64,000 nt of DNA from Actinomadura macrotermitis. GTDB taxonomy: Bacteria > Actinomycetota > Actinomycetes > Streptosporangiales > Streptosporangiaceae. Each line of letters begins with the position of its first letter. Positions within the stretch are counted from its first letter, which is position 1. Made by a program: the position numbers and the translations under genes. The notes below the pieces were generated by a model. It saw nothing but the letters and a program-made list of their open reading frames with translations. It had not been told where the DNA came from and did no database searches. This document shows, in pieces, positions 26,566 to 35,317 of the stretch. The stretch covers positions 248,001 to 312,000 of the forward strand of contig NZ_WEGH01000004.1 in assembly GCF_009604375.1 (NCBI RefSeq). The letters are read 5' to 3'.

Positions 26566-28794
26566 TCAGCCGATCGTCCACCGCTGCAGGGACGAGCCGG
26601 CGTCCGGCTGCTGCGTCACCGGCGAACCGTCGGAGCCGGACGCGGTGGTGAGCAGCAGCCCGCTCTTCACCGAGGCGACGGTGTAGGCGCCGTTCGCCTG
26701 GCGGCCGACGGTCCAGTGCTGGTTGCCGCCTCCGCTGCAGGGCCACTGGATCACCTTGGCGCCCGCGGCGGCCGAGCCGCCGTCGACATCGGCGCACAAG
26801 CCCGACTCGGCGTTGACGAGCTCGTAGGAGCCGTCGGGCTGCCGGGTGAACTTCCAGCTCTGGTTGGCGCCGCCGTTCCCGGCATAGGTGGTGAGCTGGA
26901 CGCCGGCGGTGGTGCTGTGGCCGGGGACCTCCAGCGCCTTGCCGCCCGTGACGAGCGTGTGCGTGCCGTCGAGGGAGCCGGGCGCCGTCCCCACCGGGGT
27001 GAGCGTCAGGGTCTGCTCGGCGGCGGTGCGCCCCCCGCCGACGCCGCCGCCGGTCGCGTCGGTCCAGGAGCGGGCGGGGGTCGTCTCGGCGAGCCGGCCG
27101 GAGGCGGCGGACAGGCCGATCACCAGGCCGCTGTAGCGGTTGACCAGCCGGTGGGTCCCCGCGGCGCCGGGAACGACGAACCACTGCTGTCCGGCGGTGG
27201 GGCCGCCGGTCCCGGCGGCGGTCACGGTGGGCTTGGCGCCCCAGGCGCGACCGGCGGCGGTGGTGGAGTCGACGCCCAGCAGCCGGCCGGTGCCGGCGTT
27301 GGCGACGCGGTACGAGCCGTCGCCGTTGGCGGTGAAGATCCACGACTCCAGGTCCGACCCCGTGGCGGCGGCCAGCGAGGTGGTGCCGGAGCCGCCGGAG
27401 ACCTGGGCGAGGACGCGGCCGCCCCCGCCGGTGATCCGGTAGGCCCTGCCCGAGGTGACCGGCGCGGCGGGCGCGGACGAGCCGATCGTGACGTTGACGT
27501 ACTCGCCGGAGGAGCCGCCCGAGCAGCCGAACGAGCAGTAGGAGCGGAAGGACTTGCCGACGATGCCGGAGTTCGTCTTGTTCACGCCGTCGAGGAACCA
27601 GCGGTACCACGACGCGGTGGTGTAGCCGCTGCCCGTGGTGCCGATCTCGAACCACTTCTGGGTGGCCAGGTCATCGGTGGCGTAGAAGTGCTGCGGCTCC
27701 GTCCCGTCCTGGTTCACCGCCTGCGGCTCGCCGATGTACAGGCCCAGATAGGCGTTGTAGGTGACGTCCATGACGAACAGCGGGGACGTCGGGGGCATCT
27801 TGCCCGCCGCGACCTGCTGGCTCACCGTGCCGCTGTTGGCCGGGTCGTACTCGCCCGAGACCGGGGTGTAGCCGGTGGCGCTGGTGGAGCCGACCGGCAC
27901 CATGTTGCTCTCCCGGCCGCCCACACCGGCCTCCGACCACGATCCCCCGTACCACTTCCTCCATGATCCGGGCGCCATCTTGGCGGAGATCGGAGCGCGG
28001 GCCACGTGCTCGTGGAAGGCCTTCCAGCCGCCGCCCTTCTCCACGATCCGCGAGCCGTAGTAGACGTAGAAGTAACCCGAGGCGGTGTCGACGAACAGCC
28101 TCGGGTCACCGTCGCCGTAGTGGTAGGTCTGCTGGGGGAAGGCCGCGGTGTCGCCCCGCTTGGTGCTGTACGGCGAGGTGATGACGTGGCCCTTGATGGA
28201 CCACGTCCGGCCCTGGTTCGTGGAGACCGCGTAGTCGATCGAGTCGTAGTGCAGGCCGTCGCCGAAGGGCTGCGGGGTGAACTCGTTGTGCACCAGCCCG
28301 TACCAGTCGCCGGTGTCCGGGTCGGCCCACACGTTGGTCAGGTCGCAGAAGTTCTTCTGGGAGTAGCTCGATCCGGCGGGCGGGGCGGTGGCCTCCAGGC
28401 CGGTCGGGCTGTTGTTGCACCGCCAGGTCGTGTCGTTGTTCTTGTCGGCGGAGTTGGCGGGATTGACCGCGTTGCTGATGGTGCCGGACAGGGTGGCGGT
28501 ATCGAGGTTCGTACCTGTGAAGAAGCTCCACGCGCGGCCCTCGGACGCCCCGTAGAGCGCGTGGGCCTGCTGGAAGTAGAAGGTGCCGTCCTTGTCGACG
28601 TAGGTACTGGCCGGAGTGTCGTCCGGATGGGTCCAGGACCCCTTCGCGCCGACGCTGACGGTGTAGGTCGCCTCGGACGGGGCCGCTGACGGGGCCGCCG
28701 ACGCCGGTGTGGCCGCCGGAACGACGCCGATGGCCAGGGCGAGCGCCGGGCCGGCGATCACCAGGCCGGTGCGCCTCGGTCGGGGAATGGACAC
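26566..28794 (-). CDS. Large secreted protein: putative glycosidase propeller plus ricin-type lectin domains
   Basis: 742 aa from the GTG at 28794, which has CCAGGAG at good spacing. Signal peptide about 1-35 (VIAGPALALAIGVVPAATPASA-A). Residues about 40-440 are rich in aromatic and Asp/Gly turns (TWSIKGHVITS, YHYGDGDPRLFVD, FYVYYGSRIVE), as in five-bladed-propeller glycosidases such as GH43. I cannot place it in a family with certainty or name catalytic acids. The C-terminal half has two beta-trefoil lectin units: RAYRITGGGG onwards, and a classical ricin B unit with NQSWKF, NQHWTV and LQRWTI. It is divergent from a LacI regulator, with an operator-like palindrome between them, so it is probably sugar-induced. 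Confidence 0.75.
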   Translation of the reverse strand: MSIPRPRRTGLVIAGPALALAIGVVPAATPASAAPSAAPSEATYTVSVGAKGSWTHPDDTPASTYVDKDGTFYFQQAHALYGASEGRAWSFFTGTNLDTATLSGTISNAVNPANSADKNNDTTWRCNNSPTGLEATAPPAGSSYSQKNFCDLTNVWADPDTGDWYGLVHNEFTPQPFGDGLHYDSIDYAVSTNQGRTWSIKGHVITSPYSTKRGDTAAFPQQTYHYGDGDPRLFVDTASGYFYVYYGSRIVEKGGGWKAFHEHVARAPISAKMAPGSWRKWYGGSWSEAGVGGRESNMVPVGSTSATGYTPVSGEYDPANSGTVSQQVAAGKMPPTSPLFVMDVTYNAYLGLYIGEPQAVNQDGTEPQHFYATDDLATQKWFEIGTTGSGYTTASWYRWFLDGVNKTNSGIVGKSFRSYCSFGCSGGSSGEYVNVTIGSSAPAAPVTSGRAYRITGGGGRVLAQVSGGSGTTSLAAATGSDLESWIFTANGDGSYRVANAGTGRLLGVDSTTAAGRAWGAKPTVTAAGTGGPTAGQQWFVVPGAAGTHRLVNRYSGLVIGLSAASGRLAETTPARSWTDATGGGVGGGRTAAEQTLTLTPVGTAPGSLDGTHTLVTGGKALEVPGHSTTAGVQLTTYAGNGGANQSWKFTRQPDGSYELVNAESGLCADVDGGSAAAGAKVIQWPCSGGGNQHWTVGRQANGAYTVASVKSGLLLTTASGSDGSPVTQQPDAGSSLQRWTIG

Positions 28795-28942
28795 GGGTAC
28801 TCCTGGGTTCGTGTCGGGACCGCGCCTGCCTGCGGCGGTCCATGCGGACGGTGCACCACCTGACACCCGGCTCGGCCGGCTCTCAGTCCCCCGCGAGCGG
28901 TCCGTGCTGAGGACCGCTCATGGCTCGGCACGCTACGTCTCA

Positions 28943-28956
28943 TTTGACCGGTAAAA
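28943..28956. promoter_or_regulatory. Candidate LacI-family operator (TTTGACCGGTAAAA)
   Basis: A 14-base imperfect palindrome centred on ACCGGT, with TTT and AAA ends and one mismatched pair. LacI-family operators are usually 14-20 bp palindromes with a central CG. It sits between the divergent ricin-lectin protein gene and the LacI gene, about 150 bases from each start. Confidence 0.4.
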
Positions 28957-29098
28957 CAAGAGGCTTCTGCAATTTCCTGCACGGAGTTCCCCGATTGCAC
29001 GCTCTTTCGCGCATGAGCGGAGGGATCTTGACGGGCTCCCCCGGCGGGGATACGGTGCGGGCGCCTGGACTCGGCCGGCGGAAGACGGGGCGCCCTTG

Positions 29099-30103
29099 GT
29101 GACGATGCAGGATGTGGCCCGGCGCGCCGGCGTCACGAAACAGACCGTCTCCAACGTCGTCACCGGCCGGGTCGCGGTGCGCCCGGAGACCGAGGCGCGG
29201 GTGCGGGCCGCGATCGACGAGCTCGGGTACACCCCGAACCTGGTGGCCCGGTCGCTGGCCACCGGCAGCACGCGGACCGTGGGCCTGTTCGTCCCCACCG
29301 TCACCACGGCCTTCTACGCGCACGTCGTCGAGGAGGCCGAGGACGCGCTCGGGCGGCAGGGCTACCACCTGCTGCTGTGCACCACCCGCCGCGACGGCGG
29401 GCGCGCCCGGCAGCACCTGGCCGGCCTCACCAGCCGGTCGGTCGACGGGCTGCTCATCGCGGGCGACCAGGACCTCCCCGGCCGGCTGCCGCTGCCGGCC
29501 GGCGCCCGCTTCCCGGTGGTGCTCTGCGCATGGGAGACCGAGCTCCCCGGCCGGTTCCCCGTGGTCACGATCGACTACGAGCTCGGCGGCCACCTGGCCG
29601 GGCGCCACCTGCGGGAACTCGGGCACGAACGGGTGGCCGTCCTCGCCGGTCCCGCCCACGGCCGCCGCGTGGCGGGCCTGCGGCGCGCGTTCGCCGACGA
29701 CGGCCTGACGGTCCCCGACAGCGCGGTCCACCTGGTGCCCGCCTCCGCCGGCCTGGCGGGCGGCATCGCCGCCGCGCGCGCCGCGCTCGCGGCGGATCCC
29801 GACACGACCGCACTCTTCGCCACCCATGACGTCCTCGCCGCCGGCGCGCTGCAGGCGGCCCGCGACGCCGGCCGCTCGGTGCCGCGCGACCTGTCGGTGG
29901 TCGGCTACGACGACGACCCCGCAGGGCCGCTGTCGCGCCCGGCGCTCACCGGCGTGGCCCTTCCGACGCGGGAGATGGCGCGGCAGGCGATCGAGCTGCT
30001 GCTGGGCGCCGTCTCCGCGCCGGGCGAACCGGTGGGCACGCCCCGGCCGCTGCCGCCCGAGCTGATCGTGCGCGACAGCAGCGGCCCGGTCCCGCGCGCG
30101 TGA
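29099..30103 (+). CDS. LacI-family transcriptional regulator 1
   Basis: 334 aa. The N-terminal helix-turn-helix MQDVARRAGVTKQTVSNVV is followed by the hinge helix (PNLVARSLATG) and a periplasmic-binding-protein-like effector domain (VGLFVPTVTTAFY to ELIVRDSS). The start could be the GTG at 29099 or the ATG at 29105; the DNA-binding helix is complete either way. It is divergent from the secreted ricin-lectin protein and convergent with the aldolase gene, their stops adjoining without a gap. The neighbourhood suggests it controls the secreted protein, and possibly the sugar catabolic genes. Confidence 0.92.
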   Translation: MTMQDVARRAGVTKQTVSNVVTGRVAVRPETEARVRAAIDELGYTPNLVARSLATGSTRTVGLFVPTVTTAFYAHVVEEAEDALGRQGYHLLLCTTRRDGGRARQHLAGLTSRSVDGLLIAGDQDLPGRLPLPAGARFPVVLCAWETELPGRFPVVTIDYELGGHLAGRHLRELGHERVAVLAGPAHGRRVAGLRRAFADDGLTVPDSAVHLVPASAGLAGGIAAARAALAADPDTTALFATHDVLAAGALQAARDAGRSVPRDLSVVGYDDDPAGPLSRPALTGVALPTREMARQAIELLLGAVSAPGEPVGTPRPLPPELIVRDSSGPVPRA

Positions 30104-30970
30104 TCAGAGGCGGGCGGCGGCCGGGGTGTTCAGCACACCGATGAGGCGGGTGACCGTGGCGGCCATGGCTTGGCGGGCCTCGGCCAGGTAGGGGCGCGGG
30201 TCGCTGCCGGCGCCGGCGGCCAGCCGGGTGCGGACGGCCGTCGTCATGGCGATGTTGAGGGCGGTGCCGATGTTGACCTTGGTGATGCCGCCGGCCACGG
30301 CCCTGGTCAGCTCCTCGTCGGGCACGCCGGACGAGCCGTGCAGGACCAGAGGGACGTCCAGGGCCGCGTGCAGGCGCGCGAGCAGGTCGTGGTCGAGCCG
30401 CGCGGTCCGGCTGGTCATGGCGTGGGAGCTGCCGATGGCGACGGCCAGCGCGTCGACGCCGGTGGCGGCCGCGAACTCCCGGGCCTCGCCGGGATCGGTG
30501 CGGGCGCCGGGGGCGTGCGCGTCCAGCGGCGGCTCGCCGTTCTTCCCGCCCACCTGGCCGAGCTCGGCCTCCACCCATAGGCCGTTCTCGTGCGCCCACC
30601 GGACCGCGTCGCGCGTCTCCGCCAGGTTGCGCTCGTAGGGCAGGTGCGCCGCGTCGTACATCACCGAGCCGATCCCGCAGTCGGCCGCCTGCCTGAGCAG
30701 AGCGGTGCTCTTCACATGGTCCAGGTGCAGCGCCACCGGCACGGCCGCCTCCTTGGCGACCTCGGCGGTGGCGCGGGCGAGTGGCAGCAGGCGGCCGCCG
30801 TGGTACTTCACCGCGTTCTCGCTGATCTGGATGATCACGGGGGCTTCGGCGGCCTCGGCCCCCTCGGCGATGGCCTCGGCGTGTTCCAGGGTGATGGCGT
30901 TGAACGCCGCGACGGCGCGGTGCTGGTCGGCGGCCGCGGTGAGCAGCTCGCCGGTTGCGGCCAGGGTCAT
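30104..30970 (-). CDS. Class II ketose-bisphosphate aldolase (GatY/KbaY/Fba type)
   Basis: 288 aa from the ATG at 30970, which has GGAGG six bases upstream. Zinc ligands are visible in ALHLDHV and in the later LHGSSG block; the phosphate-binding GITKVNIGT is present, and VEAELGQVGG carries the loop acid. Class II aldolases of this size split tagatose-1,6- or fructose-1,6-bisphosphate into DHAP and glyceraldehyde-3-phosphate. It ends the leftward operon of sugar isomerase, ROK kinase and PfkB kinase, so tagatose-1,6-bisphosphate is the likely substrate. Confidence 0.88.
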   Translation of the reverse strand: MTLAATGELLTAAADQHRAVAAFNAITLEHAEAIAEGAEAAEAPVIIQISENAVKYHGGRLLPLARATAEVAKEAAVPVALHLDHVKSTALLRQAADCGIGSVMYDAAHLPYERNLAETRDAVRWAHENGLWVEAELGQVGGKNGEPPLDAHAPGARTDPGEAREFAAATGVDALAVAIGSSHAMTSRTARLDHDLLARLHAALDVPLVLHGSSGVPDEELTRAVAGGITKVNIGTALNIAMTTAVRTRLAAGAGSDPRPYLAEARQAMAATVTRLIGVLNTPAAARL

Positions 30971-30995
30971 GGGGGTCCTCCAGAGGGGCGGGCGG

Positions 30996-31913
30996 TCAGG
31001 CCGGGGTGAGGCGCTCGGCACGGATGGCCGCGGCGAAGCGCCGGTAGGCGTCGGCGTCGAAGGCGCCGGCCCGGGGGGCCAGGACGGCGGCGGCGGACAG
31101 GGCGGTGGCGTCGGCGGCGATCAGCGGCCAGGGGGCCCGCTCGGCGAGCCCGGTCGCGAGCGCGGCGACCACGGCGTCACCGGCCCCGGTGGGGTTGCCG
31201 GCGACCCCGCCGGGCGGCCGGGCCCGCCAGCAGCCCTCGGGGGTGCGGACGAGGAGCCCGTCCGGCCCGAGCGAGGCGACCACGGCCTGCGCGCCCGCCT
31301 CCAGCAGGGCCGCCGCGGCCGCGGCGGGGTCGTCGATGCCGGTCGCCGCGGCCAGTTCGGCGGCGTTCGGTTTGACGGCGGTGGGGCGGACGGCCAGGCC
31401 GGCGACCAGCGCGGGGCCGTCGGCGTCCAGGATGACCGGCACGCCGCGGGCGTGCGCGAGCTCGACCAGGCCGGCGCCCGCCTGGGCGGGCACCCCGGGC
31501 GGGAGGCTGCCGGAGACGACCAGGACCCGGGCGGCCGGGAGGAGCTGCAGGACCCGCGCGCGCAGGGCCGCCCACTCCTGCTCCTCCACGTGCGGGCCGG
31601 CCTCGTTGAGCATGGTGGTGTCGACGTCGTCCACGACCGCGACGGTGCGCCGGGTCTCCCCTTCGATGGAGACCGCCTCGTGGGGGACGCCCGCCTCCTC
31701 GAGGTCGCGCCGGACGGCCCGGCCCGTCTCGCCGCCCAGGGGCAGCACGGCCAGCGTCGGCCGGCCGAGCGCGTGCAGGACCCGGGAGACGTTGACGCCC
31801 TTGCCGCCGGCCTGCGCGGCGACGTGGGCCACCCGGTTGGCGGCGTGCGGCCGGAGGGCGGGGAGCCGGTAGGTGACGTCCAGCGCCGGGTTCGGCGTCA
31901 CGGTAACGATCAT
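30996..31913 (-). CDS. PfkB-family phosphosugar kinase (tagatose-6-P/fructose-1-P kinase type)
   Basis: 305 aa. The start MIVTVTPNPALDVTY and the AGGKGVNVSRVL loop are those of the LacC/FruK branch. The anion hole and catalytic Asp lie in GNPTGAGDA. This branch phosphorylates tagatose-6-phosphate or fructose-1-phosphate to the bisphosphate. The start overlaps the ROK kinase stop by four bases (ATGA), and the aldolase follows within 25 bases. Kinase plus aldolase plus amino-sugar isomerase is the usual tagatose-6-phosphate route. Confidence 0.88.
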   Translation of the reverse strand: MIVTVTPNPALDVTYRLPALRPHAANRVAHVAAQAGGKGVNVSRVLHALGRPTLAVLPLGGETGRAVRRDLEEAGVPHEAVSIEGETRRTVAVVDDVDTTMLNEAGPHVEEQEWAALRARVLQLLPAARVLVVSGSLPPGVPAQAGAGLVELAHARGVPVILDADGPALVAGLAVRPTAVKPNAAELAAATGIDDPAAAAAALLEAGAQAVVASLGPDGLLVRTPEGCWRARPPGGVAGNPTGAGDAVVAALATGLAERAPWPLIAADATALSAAAVLAPRAGAFDADAYRRFAAAIRAERLTPA

Positions 31914-32848
31914 GGGCGGGCCGCCGCGCCGGTCCGGCGTGCCCGGAGCAGGTCGCCGGCGAGCAGGCCCGCGCCGATGCAGCCGGCGCGATCGCCGAGG
32001 CGGGCGCGGACCAGATCGGGCACCACCTGGAAGGTGGCGGTCCGCCGCAGGTGGCGGCGCACCGGATCGAGCAGCAGGTCGCCGGCCCCGGCCAGCCCGC
32101 CGCCCACCACGACGAGCGAGGGGTCGACGACGGTGCAGGCGACGAGCAGGGCGTCGGCCAGCGCCTCGGCCGCCTCCCGCCAGACGGCGGCGGCGGCCGG
32201 TTCGCCCGCGGCGGCCGCCCGGGCGATCTCCTCCGGCTCGGCGTGCTCCCCCGTCGCGGCCGCGTAGCGGCGGGCGACCGCGGCGGCCGAGGCGTAGCGC
32301 TCCGCGCAGCCCCGGGCGCCGCAGGGGCAGGGCTCGCCCTGCGGCCGGACCGGCAGGTGGCCGATCTCCCCGCTGCGGTGGTGCGCGCCGGGATCGGCCC
32401 GCCCGGCGGTGACGTGGGCGGCGGCGATGCTGGTGCCGATCGCCACGAACAGGAAGCGGTCCCGCCCCTGCCCGGCGCCGAGCCGCCCTTCGGCGACTCC
32501 CCCGGCCCGCACGTCGTGGCCGACCGCCACCGGCAGCCCGGTGCGTTCGGCGACCAGGTCGCGGAAGGGCACGGCGCGCCAGCCGAGGGTGGCCGAGTAG
32601 ACGCCGGTGCCCTCGCTCTCGTCCACGATGCCGGGCAGGGCGAGCCCGACGGCCGCCGCCGGCCGGCCGTTCCGCGCGGCCTCACGGCAGAGGCCGGCGG
32701 CGAAGCCGGCGATGGTCTCCACCGCGCGGTCCGGCCCGTGCTCCCCGCCGGTGGGCCGGGACCGCCACCACCGGATCTCGCCGTCCTCGCCGAGCAGGGC
32801 GGCCTTGATGCTGGTCCCCCCGACGTCCAGGGCGATGATGTCGCTCAT
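31910..32848 (-). CDS. ROK-family sugar kinase
   Basis: 312 aa. The open frame runs upstream to 32992, but the extra Arg/Gly/Pro stretch is out-of-family; MSDIIALDVGGTSIKAAL is the true start. The ATP motif DVGGTSIK, the catalytic block with GHDVRAGGVAE, the zinc-binding CPCGARGCAE typical of ROK kinases, and HRSGEIGHLPV are present. It phosphorylates a hexose or N-acetylhexosamine at C6. Five bases after the SIS gene stop and overlapping the PfkB start, it is in the middle of the operon. GalNAc or galactosamine is the inferred substrate. Confidence 0.9.
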   Translation of the reverse strand: MSDIIALDVGGTSIKAALLGEDGEIRWWRSRPTGGEHGPDRAVETIAGFAAGLCREAARNGRPAAAVGLALPGIVDESEGTGVYSATLGWRAVPFRDLVAERTGLPVAVGHDVRAGGVAEGRLGAGQGRDRFLFVAIGTSIAAAHVTAGRADPGAHHRSGEIGHLPVRPQGEPCPCGARGCAERYASAAAVARRYAAATGEHAEPEEIARAAAAGEPAAAAVWREAAEALADALLVACTVVDPSLVVVGGGLAGAGDLLLDPVRRHLRRTATFQVVPDLVRARLGDRAGCIGAGLLAGDLLRARRTGAAARP

Positions 32849-32853
32849 GGAGG

Positions 32854-33738
32854 TCAGCCGCCGGCGAGGACGACCGAGCGGGTCAGGTGGCGCGGCCGGT
32901 CGGGGTCCAGCCCCCGCGCCGCGGCGACGGCGACGGCCAGGCGCTGCACCCGGACCAGCTCGGCCAGCGGGTCCAGCTCCCCCTGGACCCACCGCGCCCC
33001 GGTGGCGCGCACGTCGCCCGCCAGGCCGGCCGGCGCGGTGCCGATCATCCAGGTGGCCGTCCCGGTGGTGCTGATGCTGATGGGGCCGTGGCGGTACTCC
33101 ATCGCCGGGTACGACTCGGTCCAGGACAGCGACGCCTCCTTCATCTTCAGCGCGGCCTCGTTGGCCAGGCCCACCGTCCAGCCCCGGCCGAGGAAGGTGA
33201 ACTGAGCGCAGCCGGCCAGCTCGCCGAGGGAGGTGTCGGCCAGCGCCGTGCGGGCGTCCGCGACGGCGGTGCCGGGCAGCAGGCCGAGGTGCGCGCGCAG
33301 CAGGGTGAGCGCGGAGGTGGCGAAGCGGGTCTGCACCACCGAGCGCTCGTCGGCGAAGTCCAGCACGATCGCGGAGCCGACCAGCGAGGCCATCGGGGTG
33401 TCGGGGTCCGCGATGACGGCGGTGGTGGCGGTGCCGTCCGCTACCTGGGCCAGCAGGTCCAGCACCTCCGTCGTCGTGCCCGAGCGGCTCAGCGCGAGCA
33501 CCCGGTCATAGGTGCGGCCGGCCGGGAACTCCGAGGCCGCGAACGCGTCGGTGACCCCCTGCCCGGCGCCTTCGCGCAGGGACGCGTACGCCTGCGCCAT
33601 GTAGAAGGAGGTGCCGCAGCCGACGACGGCGACGCGCTCTCCCGGGGCGGGCAGCGCGGCGGCCTGCGGGCCGGCCAGTTCGGCGGCCCGCTCCCAGCAC
33701 TCCGGCTGGCTCGCGATCTCTTCGTCGACGTGGGACAC
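32854..33738 (-). CDS. SIS-domain sugar isomerase/deaminase (AgaS/GlmS-C type)
   Basis: 294 aa from a GTG with GGAGG six bases upstream; earlier in-frame sequence is not conserved. Two SIS domains: the first has VVGCGTSFYMAQ and LSRSGTTTEV (the Ser/Thr-rich phosphosugar loop), the second has FLGRGWTVGLANEAALKMKE and MEYRHGP. AgaS proteins convert galactosamine-6-phosphate to tagatose-6-phosphate, which suits the kinase and aldolase that follow. It is the first gene of the leftward operon and has a perfect 18-bp palindrome about 170 bases upstream. No deacetylase (NagA) is encoded in this window. Confidence 0.87.
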   Translation of the reverse strand: MSHVDEEIASQPECWERAAELAGPQAAALPAPGERVAVVGCGTSFYMAQAYASLREGAGQGVTDAFAASEFPAGRTYDRVLALSRSGTTTEVLDLLAQVADGTATTAVIADPDTPMASLVGSAIVLDFADERSVVQTRFATSALTLLRAHLGLLPGTAVADARTALADTSLGELAGCAQFTFLGRGWTVGLANEAALKMKEASLSWTESYPAMEYRHGPISISTTGTATWMIGTAPAGLAGDVRATGARWVQGELDPLAELVRVQRLAVAVAAARGLDPDRPRHLTRSVVLAGG

Positions 33739-33908
33739 GAACAACCTCCAGGCAACACGATGATTGTTACTGCACCCTATGGCGCAGAATCGAGCAACTT
33801 CAAGCACGAACTGGCGGCGAGGGGACGCGGGCGGACACGTGCCGCATCGGACGGCGCGCCGAAGGGCCCGGAGGCGCGGGCGGCTCACACCACGGAACCG
33901 GGACGGTG

Positions 33909-33926
33909 GATGATATCGATATCATC
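33909..33926. promoter_or_regulatory. Perfect 18-bp operator palindrome GATGATATCGATATCATC
   Basis: Both halves are exact reverse complements around a central CG, the layout of LacI-family operators. It lies upstream of the SIS gene. The core GATG-A/T-TATCGAT recurs in inverse orientation before the LacI regulator 2/ABC importer (35180-35191). A partial TGATATCG copy is at 33955-33962. I infer it is bound by LacI regulator 2. Confidence 0.7.
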
Positions 33927-34050
33927 GCTGCCCGGAAAAAGCCATCCCTGCTGGTGATATCGCTTTGCACCCGGCAGCCGCCGCCGACCGGTGGCACGCC
34001 TGACCGGCCGTCCCCCGCACCACGGGCGGGGACGGCGGGCCTGTCGCCGG

Positions 34051-35082
34051 TCAGCCCCGGCGGACCGGGGCGGTGCTGGCGCGCACGATCAGGGCCGGCT
34101 CGACGGAGGTGGGCTCGGGCACGGCGTCCCGGTCCGCCAGGTGGCGCATCAGGTGGGAGACGGCCATGGCGCCTATCTCGGGGAACGGCTGGGCCACGGT
34201 CGTCAGCGACGGCGAGCAGTACTCGGCCAGCGCGATGTCGTCCACGCCCACGACGGAGATGTCGTCCGGCACCCGCCGGCCGGCCTCGTGCAGCGCCCGG
34301 ATGACGCCGAACGCCATCTCGTCGCTGGCCACGAACACCGCCGTGACGTCGGGGATCTGGCGCAGGATGAGGCCGCTCCGGTAGCCCGAGGCCGGGGTCC
34401 AGTCGCCCTCCAGCTCGGGCGGGACGGCCCGCCCCGCCTCCTCCAGGGTGTCGCGCCAGCCCTGGACGCGGCTGGCCGCGTCCAGCCACTGCCCCGGCCC
34501 GGCGACGTGCCAGACGGTCTCGTGCCCGAGTTCCAGCAGGTGCCGGGTCGCCAGGCGCGCCGCCTGCGCCTGGTCGACGGCGACGACCTCGGTGGCCGAG
34601 GTGCGCGAGCCGTCGATGGCGACGGTGGGCATCGAGCGGGTGAGCTGCTCGATGCGCCGGCTCACGTGGATCAGCGGGACCGCGAGCACGACGCCCTCGA
34701 CGCCCTGCTCCACCAGCCGCGACAGCGCGTCCTCGATGGCGGAGGTGTCCAGGGAGGCGGTGGTGGCGTTGGAGACCGAGTAGCCGGCCTCGCGCGCGGC
34801 GCTCTCGATGCCGTACATGACGGCCGCGCGCGAGAAGAAGCCGGTCTGCAGCGTCACGACGCCGATGGTGCGGCTGCGGCCCGACGACAGCACCCGCGCG
34901 GCGTTGTTCTTGCGGTAGCCGAGCTGCTCGACGGCCGCGAGGACCTTCGCCCGGGTCTCCTCCAGCACGTTGGGATGGCCGGCCAGGGTCCGCGACACCG
35001 TCTGCGGGGACACCCCGGCGACCCGGGCGACATCGGCCATCCCGGGAGGGCGTCCGCCGCCGTCCCCACTGCGCTTGTCCAT
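34051..35082 (-). CDS. LacI-family transcriptional regulator 2 (controls the galactoside locus)
   Basis: 343 aa from the ATG at 35082 with GGAAGGGA upstream; the frame continues to 35211 but crosses the operator, so the long start is unlikely. Helix-turn-helix MADVARVAGVSPQTVSRTL, hinge NNAARVLSSG, then the sugar-binding domain (TIGVVTLQTGFF to PALIVRAS). It lies between the two arms of the locus and is divergent from the ABC importer genes. The matching palindromes at 33909 and 35180 make it the likely repressor of both arms and of itself. Confidence 0.93.
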   Translation of the reverse strand: MDKRSGDGGGRPPGMADVARVAGVSPQTVSRTLAGHPNVLEETRAKVLAAVEQLGYRKNNAARVLSSGRSRTIGVVTLQTGFFSRAAVMYGIESAAREAGYSVSNATTASLDTSAIEDALSRLVEQGVEGVVLAVPLIHVSRRIEQLTRSMPTVAIDGSRTSATEVVAVDQAQAARLATRHLLELGHETVWHVAGPGQWLDAASRVQGWRDTLEEAGRAVPPELEGDWTPASGYRSGLILRQIPDVTAVFVASDEMAFGVIRALHEAGRRVPDDISVVGVDDIALAEYCSPSLTTVAQPFPEIGAMAVSHLMRHLADRDAVPEPTSVEPALIVRASTAPVRRG

Positions 35083-35179
35083 GGGTCCCTTCCTGGTCGG
35101 CCGTGGTGATGATAGCGCGCTCATGGCCGCGGCGACCCTTTCCCGTAAGCGAAAGAACTCCTGCTGGACACCTATTGGC

Positions 35180-35191
35180 ATCGATAACATC
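35180..35191. promoter_or_regulatory. Operator site between LacI regulator 2 and the ABC importer
   Basis: On the minus strand it reads GATGTTATCGAT, differing by one base from the first 12 bases of the perfect palindrome at 33909. It is framed by TGGCA...TGCCA. It lies about 100 bases upstream of the LacI start and 130 bases upstream of the binding-protein start, so it can control both. Confidence 0.6.
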
Positions 35192-35317
35192 GTGTGCCAT
35201 AGTTCCACCACGCCGGCGAACCCGCCGCGTCGGTGCTGGAGCGCACGGTCTGTCCCAGCATCGCGACCGGCCCCGGGAGGGCCGGGTCCTCTCTCCCCCT
35301 ACTTCGAAGGAGAGACC

